Source: Lentzea indica
GTDB lineage: Bacteria > Actinomycetota > Actinomycetes > Mycobacteriales > Pseudonocardiaceae
Reading direction: 5' to 3'
DNA length: 64,000 nucleotides
Assembly: GCF_012184385.1 (NCBI RefSeq)
Contig: NZ_VSRL01000001.1
Location: 62,001 to 126,000, forward strand
Within the stretch, counting starts at the first letter, position 1. The number at the start of each line of letters is the position of its first letter. The notes beneath the pieces were generated by a model, which ran no database searches, was not told the DNA's origin, and saw only the letters and a list, made by a program, of their open reading frames with translations. Made by a program: the position numbers and the translations under genes. This document shows positions 49,673 through 57,870 of this stretch, one piece after another.

Positions 49673-51361
49673 TCAGTCGGTAGGCGTACTCCTGGGCTTC
49701 TCGCCAGTCATGTTGCCGGTTGGAACTGCGGTGTCCACAGCTTCGTCGTCACGGCCCTGCTCGGCCAGCACGGCGCCCAGCATGCCCGAGGCGTTGATGT
49801 CGCCGGCGTCGGCGGCACGGCGCAGGTAATCCACGGCTTCGTCGTCACGGCCCTGCTCCACCAGCAAGATGCCGAGGTTGACCAGCGCGCTGATGTTGGC
49901 GGTGGATGCGTGTTCCCAGGCTGCTTGAGCGATATCGAACTGGTCCGCGTGGTAGGCGGCGTTGCCGATAGGTAGAGCGTCGACGGCGGAGGTGGTGTCC
50001 AGCAACATAGGCCACAGGACATCATTGACACGTTCAGGTAGAGGAGACTGGCCGTTCTGCGCGCGGTCGAGAAGGTAATCAGAGGCCAGGGCTGTGTTCT
50101 GGGAGCGGGGTTGCAGACAGGAACTGGCTCCCAGTACGGGCTGGTGGGTCCAGCGCAGCGCTTCTGCAATCGTGGGCAGATCGTCGCGGTGGCGCCACGC
50201 CGGAGCCATGTAGTGACGGTGCAGCTCACCTAACAGCGTGGTGGGCACGGGCTTGTGGTAACCGGCGCGACGGCAGTCGACCGCGGCGCTGATCAAGGCC
50301 TGCCCCACCAGAAACAGCGGACCGTCGCCGATCGACCATCGGTCCATCATCGCCGTGCCTGCCGCCAAATACTCAGCGAACCCTTCCAGCGCCTGCACCG
50401 CACGCCGCACCCGACCGTCAAGCCCACCGACCTGCTGGGCGCGTCCTTGTTCGCTGGAAGAGAGGTCGGCGGCCACCTTAATTCGGCGCCGCCCTTGGAC
50501 CTGAGCGATCAAATCGACCGCTGCCCGCTCGATCGTCGCGCCTACTCTGTCGCTTTCGGTACTGGCGATGGTGTGGCGGGCCAATTCTTCGTCGCGCATC
50601 GTCGCCACCACAACGGTCCTGCTCGGCCTGCCGGACGGGCACAGCTGTTGCAGCAATGCCAGGTCCAGGCCGTCCGCGGCGAGGTAGAGCTCCAAGTCAT
50701 CCAGCCACACCACAGCGCCGTCCGGCACCGCGTCTGCTGCAACCAACTCGCGTAAGGCCGGGCCGTCGCGAGGTATCAGCAGCGGATCGTGCTGACGCAG
50801 CCGCCGGAGTGCCTCAATCCCGGCACGCGACTTCCCCACCGCTGCCCGGCCGTGTAGCAGCACCATCCCGCCGGCAGCGATCGCCCACTCCAGGTCCTCA
50901 TCCAGATCACGCCCCACATAAGGGGGCAAATCCGAACCGTCCTCGCTGTGAGTATCGATGGCGGGCTTGACTCGCATCTGCAACAACCCCACTTGCCCCA
51001 CTTCCGGCAGACGTCCATCCACCAAGTGCAGCGCCCGTCCCACCAGCGGATTCGCTGCGTCCAGCGTCGCCACCTGGTCGTGCACGACCGCGCCGGTACC
51101 TGGGGAAACCTGTGAGCCCGGCGCAAACCACCGTCGGACTGTTGGGCTCACGGCCAACCCCAGCGCCGCCACGGTCGCAGGCCAGCTCAAGCCCTCCATC
51201 ACGTTGCGCACCGTGCCGCCATCGGCTACCAGCCAATCCAACAGCCCCCACCGCACCGACAACGCGACCACAGCGACCGGCACCACCACAGCCAGAGCGA
51301 CCCGCCACCATCGGCGTTTCACAGCACCTCCCAGGCCCGATCCCCTACCCGCCACTGTCAC
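49673..51361 (-). CDS. membrane-anchored P-loop NTPase with TPR repeats
   Basis: 562 residues. Two N-terminal membrane helices (RVALAVVVPVAVVALSV, SWPATVAALGLAVSP) precede a P-loop: MVLLHGRAAVGKSRAGIEAL with VWLDDLELYL as Walker B-like. The C-terminus has TPR/Sel1-like repeats (NLGILLVEQGRDDEAVDYLR, AGDINASGMLGAVLAEQGRD) that break off abruptly, suggesting 3' truncation near the att-like repeat at 49561. The NTPase plus TPR layout recalls STAND-type signalling or conflict proteins, but I cannot assign a class. GTG start overlaps the previous small gene. Confidence 0.65.
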   Translation of the reverse strand: MTVAGRGSGLGGAVKRRWWRVALAVVVPVAVVALSVRWGLLDWLVADGGTVRNVMEGLSWPATVAALGLAVSPTVRRWFAPGSQVSPGTGAVVHDQVATLDAANPLVGRALHLVDGRLPEVGQVGLLQMRVKPAIDTHSEDGSDLPPYVGRDLDEDLEWAIAAGGMVLLHGRAAVGKSRAGIEALRRLRQHDPLLIPRDGPALRELVAADAVPDGAVVWLDDLELYLAADGLDLALLQQLCPSGRPSRTVVVATMRDEELARHTIASTESDRVGATIERAAVDLIAQVQGRRRIKVAADLSSSEQGRAQQVGGLDGRVRRAVQALEGFAEYLAAGTAMMDRWSIGDGPLFLVGQALISAAVDCRRAGYHKPVPTTLLGELHRHYMAPAWRHRDDLPTIAEALRWTHQPVLGASSCLQPRSQNTALASDYLLDRAQNGQSPLPERVNDVLWPMLLDTTSAVDALPIGNAAYHADQFDIAQAAWEHASTANISALVNLGILLVEQGRDDEAVDYLRRAADAGDINASGMLGAVLAEQGRDDEAVDTAVPTGNMTGEKPRSTPTD

Positions 51362-51549
51362 AGGTACCGAGGACTGTCGCGAAATCGGCCCCGCTCGCTA
51401 CACCAGCTGGCTCGGTTCCTCGCCTCTGCGGGGCCGAGCAGGTAGAGGGCGAGAACACCCAAACCGCCCAGCACCAGCGTTCCGGTTAGAGCGACCCGCG
51501 CAAGACCGCGGACAGTTGCATTCACGCCACAGGGTCGGGCCGGGTACAA
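51358..51549 (-). CDS. small membrane protein
   Basis: 63 residues at most: one helix (VALTGTLVLGGLGVLALYLL) and a polar tail with a Cys. The stop overlaps the GTG of the NTPase gene by 4 bp, the main evidence that it is real. The start could be the GTG at 51525 instead. Function unknown. Confidence 0.45.
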   Translation of the reverse strand: MYPARPCGVNATVRGLARVALTGTLVLGGLGVLALYLLGPAEARNRASWCSERGRFRDSPRYL

Positions 51550-51672
51550 CGCCCGTTACAGCTCTGAACGCGGCAGCAAGGTCGTCAAGGCCAAGGTTCG
51601 ACTAACGAGCTGAGAGCCATACTCGATACCTGTTACAGCGACAGGCCAGAAACGCCGTTCGTCTTGAGAGTG

Positions 51673-51903
51673 CTACGGCCGCCACTCGCTGCGGTAGCCA
51701 GGTCGCTTCTCGTAGATCGAGCCGAGCAGTTGAAGTACGCGCCGCGCAAGCTGGCCGGCCGCGGCCTCCGCATGTAGATGGCGGGCAAGCTCATCCAGGA
51801 TCGCGGCATGCGCTCGGCCCTGGCGATCGGCGGCAAGTTGACCGCGGAGCCAGGTGATCAGGGCGTCGATCTCGCCTCGGTCCAGGCGCAGTACGACAGG
51901 CAT
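51673..51903 (-). CDS. small helical protein
   Basis: 76 residues: VVLRLDRGEIDALITWLRGQ and AILDELARHLHAEAAAGQLA are amphipathic helices, ending in a basic tail. The ATG overlaps the previous stop (TGATG), so it is coupled with the 51903-52154 gene. Function unknown. Confidence 0.55.
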   Translation of the reverse strand: MPVVLRLDRGEIDALITWLRGQLAADRQGRAHAAILDELARHLHAEAAAGQLARRVLQLLGSIYEKRPGYRSEWRP

Positions 51904-52154
51904 CAGGTGATCTCAGCGTGTTGCCTGGCGTCCAGGTCGTACGGGTGGACCCACTTAAAGCCACGCTTGGTGACGTGCCAGTAGTGCCAGGTCGCACCAA
52001 GGTCTGGCCACACCTCGAAGTGAGGGTTCGTGGCGGCGATCTCGTCCATGCGAACCCAATCGGTGCCCCAGCTGACGGCTTTGCCATCTCGGCTGTTGTC
52101 GCGTACCACGTACATCCGGGCCTCCGATGCGGCTGCACTGGCAGTTGGAGTCAT
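51903..52154 (-). CDS. hypothetical 83-residue protein
   Basis: Aromatic-rich: MYVVRDNSRDGKAVSWGTDW, then PHFEVWPDLGATWHYWHVTK and DLDARQHAEIT. Compact beta-type fold likely. Coupled to the small helical gene downstream. No family recognised. It lies in the segment bounded by the two att-like repeats. Confidence 0.5.
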   Translation of the reverse strand: MTPTASAAASEARMYVVRDNSRDGKAVSWGTDWVRMDEIAATNPHFEVWPDLGATWHYWHVTKRGFKWVHPYDLDARQHAEIT

Positions 52155-52199
52155 CGTAAGCCCAGGTCGAGTGGAATGCTGCTGGTAGCAGGCCTCCTG

Positions 52200-52382
52200 C
52201 TAGTGCGACTTGCCGAAAACTTCGGCCGACACCACGCACCTGAAGCCTGCGTCGTCATCCCGCATGGTCGCTGCCGCATCGATGAAGGATGAAGGCGTGG
52301 CCCTGTTGAACGGACTGGTCCATGCGCCACCCTTCAACTCGTGGCGACCTGGCTTCGTCTCGGCAGAGCACCACTCCCAGAC
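52200..52382 (-). pseudogene. orphan 3' end of an FGE-sulfatase-type gene
   Basis: The translation VWEWCSAETKPGRHELKGGA, then SPFNRATPSSF and RDDDAGFRCVVSAE, is a close paralog of the C-terminal end of the complete gene at 62401-63339 (VWEWCSTETKPGRHELKGGA, KDDDTGFRCVVAAD). Everything upstream of the VWEW codon is absent; the homology breaks at 52382. It ends at a TAG stop at 52200-52202. So only a gene end is left, close to the tRNA-Pro fragment. Confidence 0.75.
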
Positions 52383-52439
52383 ATAAATCAGACCTGTCCA
52401 CGTCTACTGTGGACAAGGTTTGATCTGCATCTATTTCAG

Positions 52440-52482
52440 TCGGGGTGACAGGACTTGAACCTGCGACCTCTTCGTCCCGAAC
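52440..52482 (-). pseudogene. 3' fragment of a tRNA-Pro(CGG) gene, likely attachment site
   Basis: On the minus strand: anticodon loop TTCGGGA, stem CGAAG, variable loop AGGTC, perfect T-arm GCAGG-TTCAAGT-CCTGT, acceptor strand CACCCCG and discriminator A. The 5' half of the tRNA is missing; upstream bases resemble only the anticodon 5' strand (CTTAG for CTTCG). The first 22 bases (52461-52482) recur at 49561-49582. Confidence 0.75.
52461..52482. repeat. right copy of the 22-bp att-like direct repeat
   Basis: Identical to 49561-49582. In this copy the repeat is joined to the tRNA-Pro acceptor end, as expected for the core of a tRNA-type attachment site with cross-over at the anticodon loop. 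Confidence 0.75.
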
Positions 52483-52529
52483 TAAGTCCGACTGACTCAA
52501 TGAGCTGCCGAGCAGGCAATCTACGCAGG

Positions 52530-53411
52530 TCAACGCCTTGGTTCCTGTTGGTCTGTTTCGGTCATCGGAGGCGGTTGCGAGAGGTTTTTCTCCCAGTTTT
52601 CTCCCGCGCTCTGGAGTTGCTCGGTTGTCACTACCGCGTCCTGGAGCTGGGCGCCTCTCAGATTCGCGCCCTGAAGCTGGGCGCCCGTCAGGTCCGCGCC
52701 CTGGAGCTGGGCGTACAGCAGGTTCGCGCCTTGGAGCTGGGCGTACAGCAGGTTCGCACCCTGGAGCTGAGCATCGCTGAGCTGTGCGCCCATCAGATGA
52801 AGGTTTCCGAAGTTGATCCGGCCTCGTTCGCGCTCGGCACGGTCTGGCCGCTTGCCAAGCGCAGTGACCGCGGCTTGGACGTCTGACGCCAGCTCGTCAG
52901 GCAGAGCTGGTACCTCTGTTCCGATGGGCGGATGCATCCATGGTGGCTCATCCGCTGATTCGTCTGTCCGACGGTCGACCCGATCGCGTATGAAGGCGAC
53001 CAGCACCTCAACCACATCGCCGTGGTGGTCGGGAGAGTCTCGCATCACGTGCTCCAGTGCATGGATCCCACCAATGCGCACGTACAGCTCGTCCGAGCCA
53101 AGACGCTCAAGTGCCTTGGTGAACCGATCGGTGACCTGCCCACGGTGCGCCAACCGGTAGTTCCGCGCGGTGTAGAGCAGACCGGTGCCAACGACCAGTG
53201 CACCGCCTATAGAAATCACGATCAGGCGTGCATTGTGTTCGGCCGACAAGCGCTGTTCGGGCGCGGCCTTGCCCAGGACGTCCTGATTCACCAAGAGCTC
53301 AGGCGCTTGCCAGATCGCAAGCCCGTACAGGGTGAGGGCGAGCAGACCCCCGAGTACATATGCGATCGGTCGACCAATCGCCACGGCTCGGGTACGGACG
53401 GTGACAGCCAC
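52530..53411 (-). CDS. pentapeptide-repeat membrane protein
   Basis: 293 residues. Two N-terminal membrane helices (PIAYVLGGLLALTLYGLAIW and LIVISIGGALVVGTGLLYTA), a conserved linker VTDRFTKALERLGSDELYVR with IGGIHALEHVMRDSP, then pentapeptide repeats of the A(N/D)LxG type (AQLSDAQLQGANLLYAQLQG, and so on; about nine repeats). Such repeats form a square beta-helix that often mimics DNA or acts as a scaffold. It resembles the second protein at 56152-57762. No catalytic domain. It lies just right of the tRNA-Pro fragment. Confidence 0.85.
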   Translation of the reverse strand: MAVTVRTRAVAIGRPIAYVLGGLLALTLYGLAIWQAPELLVNQDVLGKAAPEQRLSAEHNARLIVISIGGALVVGTGLLYTARNYRLAHRGQVTDRFTKALERLGSDELYVRIGGIHALEHVMRDSPDHHGDVVEVLVAFIRDRVDRRTDESADEPPWMHPPIGTEVPALPDELASDVQAAVTALGKRPDRAERERGRINFGNLHLMGAQLSDAQLQGANLLYAQLQGANLLYAQLQGADLTGAQLQGANLRGAQLQDAVVTTEQLQSAGENWEKNLSQPPPMTETDQQEPRR

Positions 53412-53697
53412 GTCAGGAAGTCGACCCCCAGCCAGCGTCCGTTACGCAGCTAGCCTCACTTCACACGACGAGCACACTTTCGAGGTCTGCGAGTAGCCGA
53501 CCATGAGGGATCACTGACGGTGTTTCAGCTGGTCAGCAACGCTCGGTGACCACTGCCGGTCGACCGTGGACACGAGCGATTGCCACCGAGGCACATACCA
53601 CCACACGAGTGCGCTAGACGGTTGGTGAGCCACCGGGACATGGCCCAGACCAAACCGGCACCCGCACGCAAGTGAGCCAGATCTCATGCAGTCAGAT

Positions 53698-53713
53698 TGT
53701 GATCCAGGTCACG
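53698..53713. promoter_or_regulatory. CRP/FNR-type binding site
   Basis: TGTGATCCAGGTCACG matches the TGTGA-N6-TCACA consensus at 15 of 16 counted positions and is framed by longer arms GTCAGAT / ATCTGAC. It is the kind of site bound by actinobacterial CRP/GlxR regulators. Confidence 0.6.
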
Positions 53714-53755
53714 CATCTGACCTGCGATAACGCCGTGCGGCACGCACCGTAGTTA

Positions 53756-53773
53756 TTCCAGCTTGAGCTGGAA
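53756..53773. promoter_or_regulatory. perfect palindrome TTCCAGCT-TG-AGCTGGAA
   Basis: 8-bp arms with a 2-base centre, 43 bases after the CRP-type site; an operator is more likely than a terminator because of the short loop. Confidence 0.5.
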
Positions 53774-53920
53774 ACTTGTTCCCATCTGGCTTCTTTGGTC
53801 AAATACGCACATAGAAACTACATGAGTGTCCGCCAAACGGAGTACGTCGCAGCGACTTTGCGAATGCACATGCGCGTGAGCTTGCCAGGTGAGTCCACGC
53901 AGACTTGGCGGTACGCAAAA

Positions 53921-53957
53921 GGCCGGCCGGAGGTTGCCCCCTCCAACCGGCCTCGTG
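53921..53957. terminator. GC-rich hairpin
   Basis: AGGCCGG and CCGGCCT with inner GGAGG / CCTCC form an interrupted 12-bp stem. On the minus strand it is just beyond the small gene ending at 53967, so it likely terminates that gene. Confidence 0.55.
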
Positions 53958-53966
53958 GTTGACCTG

Positions 53967-54155
53967 CTAGCTAAGCAGGTGACCCACTGCGTCCCAGAGA
54001 CCCGAAAGCATCAGGACGCACTGCACGGACACGAGGATCGGGTGCTGGATCTTCAGGGTCAACCTGACGGTCCGGCATCCATCCTCCTGAGTCTCCCGCG
54101 GAACACTCAGGTCCTCAGACGGCTCGCGCCGCCTCTCATCGTCACAGGTACACAC
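53967..54155 (-). CDS. hypothetical small protein
   Basis: 62 residues from a GTG at 54155: charged start (CTCDDERRREPSEDLSVPRE) and a hydrophobic end (HPILVSVQCVLMLSGLWDAV). AAGGA is 12 bases before the start. The hairpin at 53921-53957 follows directly. Support is moderate; function unknown. Confidence 0.4.
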   Translation of the reverse strand: MCTCDDERRREPSEDLSVPRETQEDGCRTVRLTLKIQHPILVSVQCVLMLSGLWDAVGHLLS

Positions 54156-54878
54156 CGGTCGATCGATCCTTCCTAGTAGTAATCCCCCCGTACGGCGGGG
54201 ACCCATTACTGACCGGAAGGTCTGTCGATAGCGCCCTTTTGACCCCTGACTGGCAATCAGCAGGTGCGCTAAACATAGGGGTGTTCACGCCTGTCGTTCA
54301 AACTGTCAGCATTGTGACACGAATCACGGTAACGAACCGAACGTGCTGGTCAAACGCACTTCGCCCTGGTCAGCACGTGCGTTATCGGTCTGTTTCCACC
54401 CTGAGATCGACCGAGATCTATTACGGAAAATGAGAGCTGGCTCACGCGTTCTTGCAAGAGCGCGCAAAGATGCTTGCCTCGAACTAACTTTCAGCCAGCG
54501 ACAACCACTCAGTCCGTTCGCGCACACTGTCCAAAACGGACGTCCCGTTAGGGCGCGCACCTTGAGTGCCTATGCGCCCAGGCTGCAAAGGTGCGCGCTT
54601 GCCCTGCACATCGCCCGGAACGCGTTGTGCGGCCTCCGCAAACGCTCCCGAAGGTGAGCGAATGCCACCGCGGCACGCCCATCAGCGCGTAGGTCCACAA
54701 TGGAGCGGACTTGCCCTGGCCACGGCGGGGATGCACGATCGAACACATGGTCGATCCGAGCGAGCGTGAGCCGTCGCCACTCTGGTGTACGTGCGACTTA
54801 CCTGAACTCGTCTAGATCGACCTTCGCCAGGTCTACCGCCACGTACCAGCCAGCTCACCAGCCAACGCCCCGGCGACC
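54156..54878. other. intergenic region with hairpins and a LexA-like box
   Basis: No convincing gene. A GC-rich hairpin with a CCGTACGG core lies at about 54184-54202. A LexA-type box with one mismatch is at 54739-54754. The remaining short frames have no ribosome sites. Confidence 0.4.
54739..54754. promoter_or_regulatory. LexA/SOS-like box (one mismatch)
   Basis: TCGAACACATGGTCGA differs at one position from the actinobacterial SOS box TCGAAC-N4-GTTCGA. It lies about 125 bases upstream of the small plus-strand gene at 54879. Confidence 0.5.
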
Positions 54879-55088
54879 GTGGTGCGCACTCAAGGCCTCA
54901 ACCCTGAACGCCTCCCCCTGACCAAGGGCGAAGTGTCTGCCTGGAGCAGGGCACAGAACGGATCGTGGCTAGCGCTAACGACCTACACCGTCTCGGTTCC
55001 AGGGTTAGGTCACGTTCCCGTCCGACACTTCATCGCTCGGGATGCACTACACAAGCGAATGCCAGAGGAAGACGAACCGCCGTTCTAG
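54879..55088 (+). CDS. hypothetical small protein
   Basis: 69 residues: PLTKGEVSAWSRAQNGSWLA, then TTYTVSVPGLGHVPVRHFIA and an acidic tail. It reads like part of a real protein, and the frame extends upstream to 54813 without a start, so a 5' truncation is possible. No ribosome site before the GTG. It is followed 51 bases later by a small gene with good signals. Confidence 0.4.
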   Translation: MVRTQGLNPERLPLTKGEVSAWSRAQNGSWLALTTYTVSVPGLGHVPVRHFIARDALHKRMPEEDEPPF

Positions 55089-55139
55089 TCCAAAGCTGTC
55101 GCGCTCAGGCAACCACTCCCTTGCTTTCAAGGAGCTGGC

Positions 55140-55307
55140 ATGACAGCACCGGGGGGGTACGCGGGCGTTCTTCGCACTGGTCAGCACCTCTGCGTGGACG
55201 TGGATGAACGCCGTTGGACGACCACGTATGAGACTGCCCGTGAGACTGCGCTAGTCCACAATGGACTTCCCGAGCGGCTTGCTTACGTGCGGTACCGGCG
55301 AGGCTGA
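55140..55307 (+). CDS. hypothetical 55-residue protein
   Basis: MTAPGGYAGVLRTGQHLCVD, then ERRWTTTYETARETALVHNG and a basic end YVRYRRG. AAGGAG lies 6 bases before the ATG, a strong signal. A ~40-base part coding TTYETA-ETA (55218-55257) recurs with three changes at 57984-58023, where the frame is lost. Function unknown. Confidence 0.5.
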   Translation: MTAPGGYAGVLRTGQHLCVDVDERRWTTTYETARETALVHNGLPERLAYVRYRRG

Positions 55308-55402
55308 GCCCGCAAGTCAGATGCTGACGTGCCTGTCTGAGGCAGTCGCGTGGTCGCCTACTTGGCAAAGCGAGAACAGCCGCCTTCGGTCATACTCGAT
55401 AG

Positions 55403-55891
55403 ATGGCATGGGAATGGGTTCCACCTGTTGCGACAGTCATCGTCGGGTTAGCCGGGACAACGGGGACTGTGATTGTTGCTCGCATAGGCAGGAATCACGC
55501 AGAGCACATAACCGCACAAGGTGTTCAAGCTGGCATTAGAATCAAGCGAGCCGAGCGGCAAGAAGAATTCTTGACTCGGCTCGTAGATGACATGAACATG
55601 TATTCAACGCGGGCATGGGTACAGGCGTCTACGCATGACTCACCAAAGGGAATAATCCAGCCGTCTGATGACTTTTTTCGGCGCAGCGGCAGCCTCCGAA
55701 TCTACGGCAACGATACACTTCGAGAAATACTTGCGGACTGGTGTGACTCTCTCGCCGACATGTCAGATATGCTTCGATCAGTGCCCTCAGATGAAACCCG
55801 AAAGAACCTGAACGAGGTGATACTTAAGAACAAGAGCGAACTTGTTAAGTTCACCCAAGAGACGAGAAGGGTACTTGGCTTCGAGGGGTAG
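55403..55891 (+). CDS. hypothetical membrane-anchored protein
   Basis: 162 residues. A single N-terminal helix (VPPVATVIVGLAGTTGTVIV) then a cytoplasmic helical domain, including IKRAERQEEFLTRLVDDMNM and DETRKNLNEVILKNKSELVK. It is markedly less GC-rich than its neighbours, suggesting recent arrival. No known family. The start ATG (MAWEWVPPVAT) has only a weak ribosome site. Confidence 0.6.
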   Translation: MAWEWVPPVATVIVGLAGTTGTVIVARIGRNHAEHITAQGVQAGIRIKRAERQEEFLTRLVDDMNMYSTRAWVQASTHDSPKGIIQPSDDFFRRSGSLRIYGNDTLREILADWCDSLADMSDMLRSVPSDETRKNLNEVILKNKSELVKFTQETRRVLGFEG

Positions 55892-56151
55892 GAAAAAGCG
55901 CGCCAGGGCTGCATGTAAGCCGCGTTCGCGGGTGCAACGCCTTTTATAAAAAGCCATCTGATCACGGCAGCTTTTCTCTCCACGAGCTAGCGTGATCCTT
56001 TTAAGGGAAGTCGACTTTCCGGCGGCACGCCCGGCCTGACCTGCGTGTTCACAAGATCACCCTAGCTGGATGACGCATTCTGGGCGCGTATTGGGCGAAA
56101 GTTCAACCAGCGGCCCGGTCGTCCGGATCAAGATGTCGCCGCGATGTATCC

Positions 56152-57762
56152 CTAGAACCCGTCCGTCTTCATATCGCTGACGACATGCTGATCGAGGACC
56201 ATCGGTACCGGAACTAGCTGCCCCCATTGGACATCTTCGCTGTTCAACGGTTCAGGGATGACACACGTCCAGCCTACCGGCCACATGGCCTGTGACGTGA
56301 CCCCACCAACCGATACCCGAGCGTTACGACAGCGGGCTGTTGAATCGAACACGGCGCTGTCGAACCTGGCGTGGTCTTTGAAGGTCGCGTGGACGAACAA
56401 GGTGTTGGCGGCAAAGGCCGCGTCGTCGAACGTGACGCGGTTGAAGGTCGCGTGGACGAACGAGGTGTTGGCGGCAAAGGCCGCGTCGTCGAACGTGACG
56501 CGGTCGTTGAAGGCCGTGCGGTTGAATGTGGCAATGGCGGCAAAGGCCGCCATATCGAACGAGGCAACGCCAGCGAAGGTCACGCGGTTGAATCTGGCGG
56601 CTTCAGTAAAGGTCGCGCGGACGAACGTGCCGATGGCATTGAAGGTCGCGTCCTCGAACCTGGCATTGGCGTTGAACGTCGCACCATCGAACTGGGTCCT
56701 GGCATCGAAGGTCGCGCCGACGAACGTGGCTCTACCGATGAAGGTCGCGCCGTAGAACATGGCGGCGCCGTTGAAGGTCGCGTGGGCAAACTGGACTTGG
56801 TGGTTGAAGGTCGCGCCGTAGAACGTGGCTCTACCGGTGAAGGTTGCGCCGCCGAACGTGGTTCTGCCGATGAAGGTTGCGCGGTCCATGCGGATAGCGG
56901 GCAGGGCGCAGGAGCTCAGGTCGAGGTTGATCAGGGTTGCTCCGGTGAGGTCGAGATCGGGGATCTCCGGCCAGTAGTCGTGGTGGGGCTGGTCGTTGTT
57001 GTCTGTTCGTGGGCGGAGGTGCATGCCAAGGAGGCGTTGCACAGTGAGGCGGACGTCGCGCTCCAGCACGGCCTCAGCATGTGCTGCTGCGGGATTGGGG
57101 GATGTCAGGGTTGCTGGGTCTGGTCGCAGAATGCCGGTGCGTCGTCGGGGATTGCTGAGCAATGGGCGCGCAACGCCACCGGGTCGTCGGCCGACCGTCG
57201 GAGGCGGTGGGGTGTAGGGCATGCGGAGGTAGGCGCACCACAGGCTGGCGATGGTTCGCCGTTGGTCGGAGTTGTCCTGCCCGAGGCGTTCCAGCGCGTA
57301 CAGGCCGGCCAGTCGTACGGGTGCTTTATCAGAGCCGAGCTGATCAGCGGCTTTGGTGTAGAGCTCGGTTACCCGGCGGCGGGCGGCGTCGTCCTCGGTG
57401 GCCGCAGCGACGCGTTCAGCATGCTGCCTGTTGATCTCCGCGATGCGCACGGCGTGGGCGTGCTCGGCTTCCTGGGTGCGCTGGCGGCGTGCCGCGAGAT
57501 ACAGCGCGCCGATCCCACCAAGCATGACCGCGACGCTTGCCGTGGTCTTGAACACCTCCAGGTGAGCAGCCGTCTTCTGCTCCCCGGTCGCTGGTGTGCT
57601 GTTGATCCAGAACCACATCTCGACGAACACTGTGCACAGAACACCGAGCCCAAGCAGTGCGGCCGCGGCCAGTCGGCCACCCGACAGAGGCGGCCGTGCC
57701 TTCTCCGGCTCTGCGGCTGCGGGCGCATCAGATAGGGGCGTCGGATTCCTGGCGTCGACCAT
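56152..57762 (-). CDS. large pentapeptide-repeat membrane protein (ATF-type repeats)
   Basis: 536 residues. Two N-terminal membrane helices (LAAAALLGLGVLCTVFVEMW and ASVAVMLGGIGALYLAARR), a coiled segment, the linker RVTELYTKAADQLGSDKAPV with RLAGLYALERLGQDN, and about 30 pentapeptides of the ATFxx type (RATFYGATFNHQVQFAHATF). The same TM-linker-repeat order occurs at 52530-53411, so the two are paralogs. A 63-bp unit is duplicated in the repeat part. The linker with conserved LGSDxxxxRLAGLYALERL is shared by many actinobacterial membrane pentapeptide proteins of unknown function. Confidence 0.85.
   Translation of the reverse strand: MVDARNPTPLSDAPAAAEPEKARPPLSGGRLAAAALLGLGVLCTVFVEMWFWINSTPATGEQKTAAHLEVFKTTASVAVMLGGIGALYLAARRQRTQEAEHAHAVRIAEINRQHAERVAAATEDDAARRRVTELYTKAADQLGSDKAPVRLAGLYALERLGQDNSDQRRTIASLWCAYLRMPYTPPPPTVGRRPGGVARPLLSNPRRRTGILRPDPATLTSPNPAAAHAEAVLERDVRLTVQRLLGMHLRPRTDNNDQPHHDYWPEIPDLDLTGATLINLDLSSCALPAIRMDRATFIGRTTFGGATFTGRATFYGATFNHQVQFAHATFNGAAMFYGATFIGRATFVGATFDARTQFDGATFNANARFEDATFNAIGTFVRATFTEAARFNRVTFAGVASFDMAAFAAIATFNRTAFNDRVTFDDAAFAANTSFVHATFNRVTFDDAAFAANTLFVHATFKDHARFDSAVFDSTARCRNARVSVGGVTSQAMWPVGWTCVIPEPLNSEDVQWGQLVPVPMVLDQHVVSDMKTDGF
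56380..56505. repeat. 63-bp tandem duplication in the pentapeptide gene
   Basis: The unit starting GAAGGTCGCGTGGACGAAC at 56380 is repeated at 56443 almost identically (one or two changes), adding 21 residues. It is in frame, so the protein grows by about four pentapeptides; this indicates recent expansion. Confidence 0.75.
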
Positions 57763-57846
57763 GCTCGTACGTCGTCGGTCGCCCGATCCGTGCTACATCA
57801 GGGAGCGCCACGAATGCGCAGAGCCAGTGCTATCAGGCCTCAACCA

Positions 57847-57870
57847 GCGGATACGGAGGGACTCGAACTC
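57847..57870 (-). pseudogene. possible third tRNA 3' fragment
   Basis: On the minus strand GTTCGAGTCCCTCCGTATCC looks like the T-loop, T-stem 3' strand and acceptor 3' strand of a tRNA. The expected 5' T-stem strand does not pair well, so only a short remnant could be present. It lies in the same orientation as the Val and Pro fragments. Confidence 0.3.

Larger units (their letters stand above)
53412..53920. other. regulatory-rich non-coding region
   Basis: No coding region is supported. It holds a CRP-type site and an 18-base palindrome, listed separately, and short direct and inverted repeats. With no gene downstream on the plus strand, it could be a promoter left without its gene. Confidence 0.45.

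Noticed and set aside
56371-57735. A 454-codon plus-strand frame with Gly/Val/Glu repeats
   Set aside because: It is the antisense of the pentapeptide repeats; the repeat look is inherited from the complementary strand.
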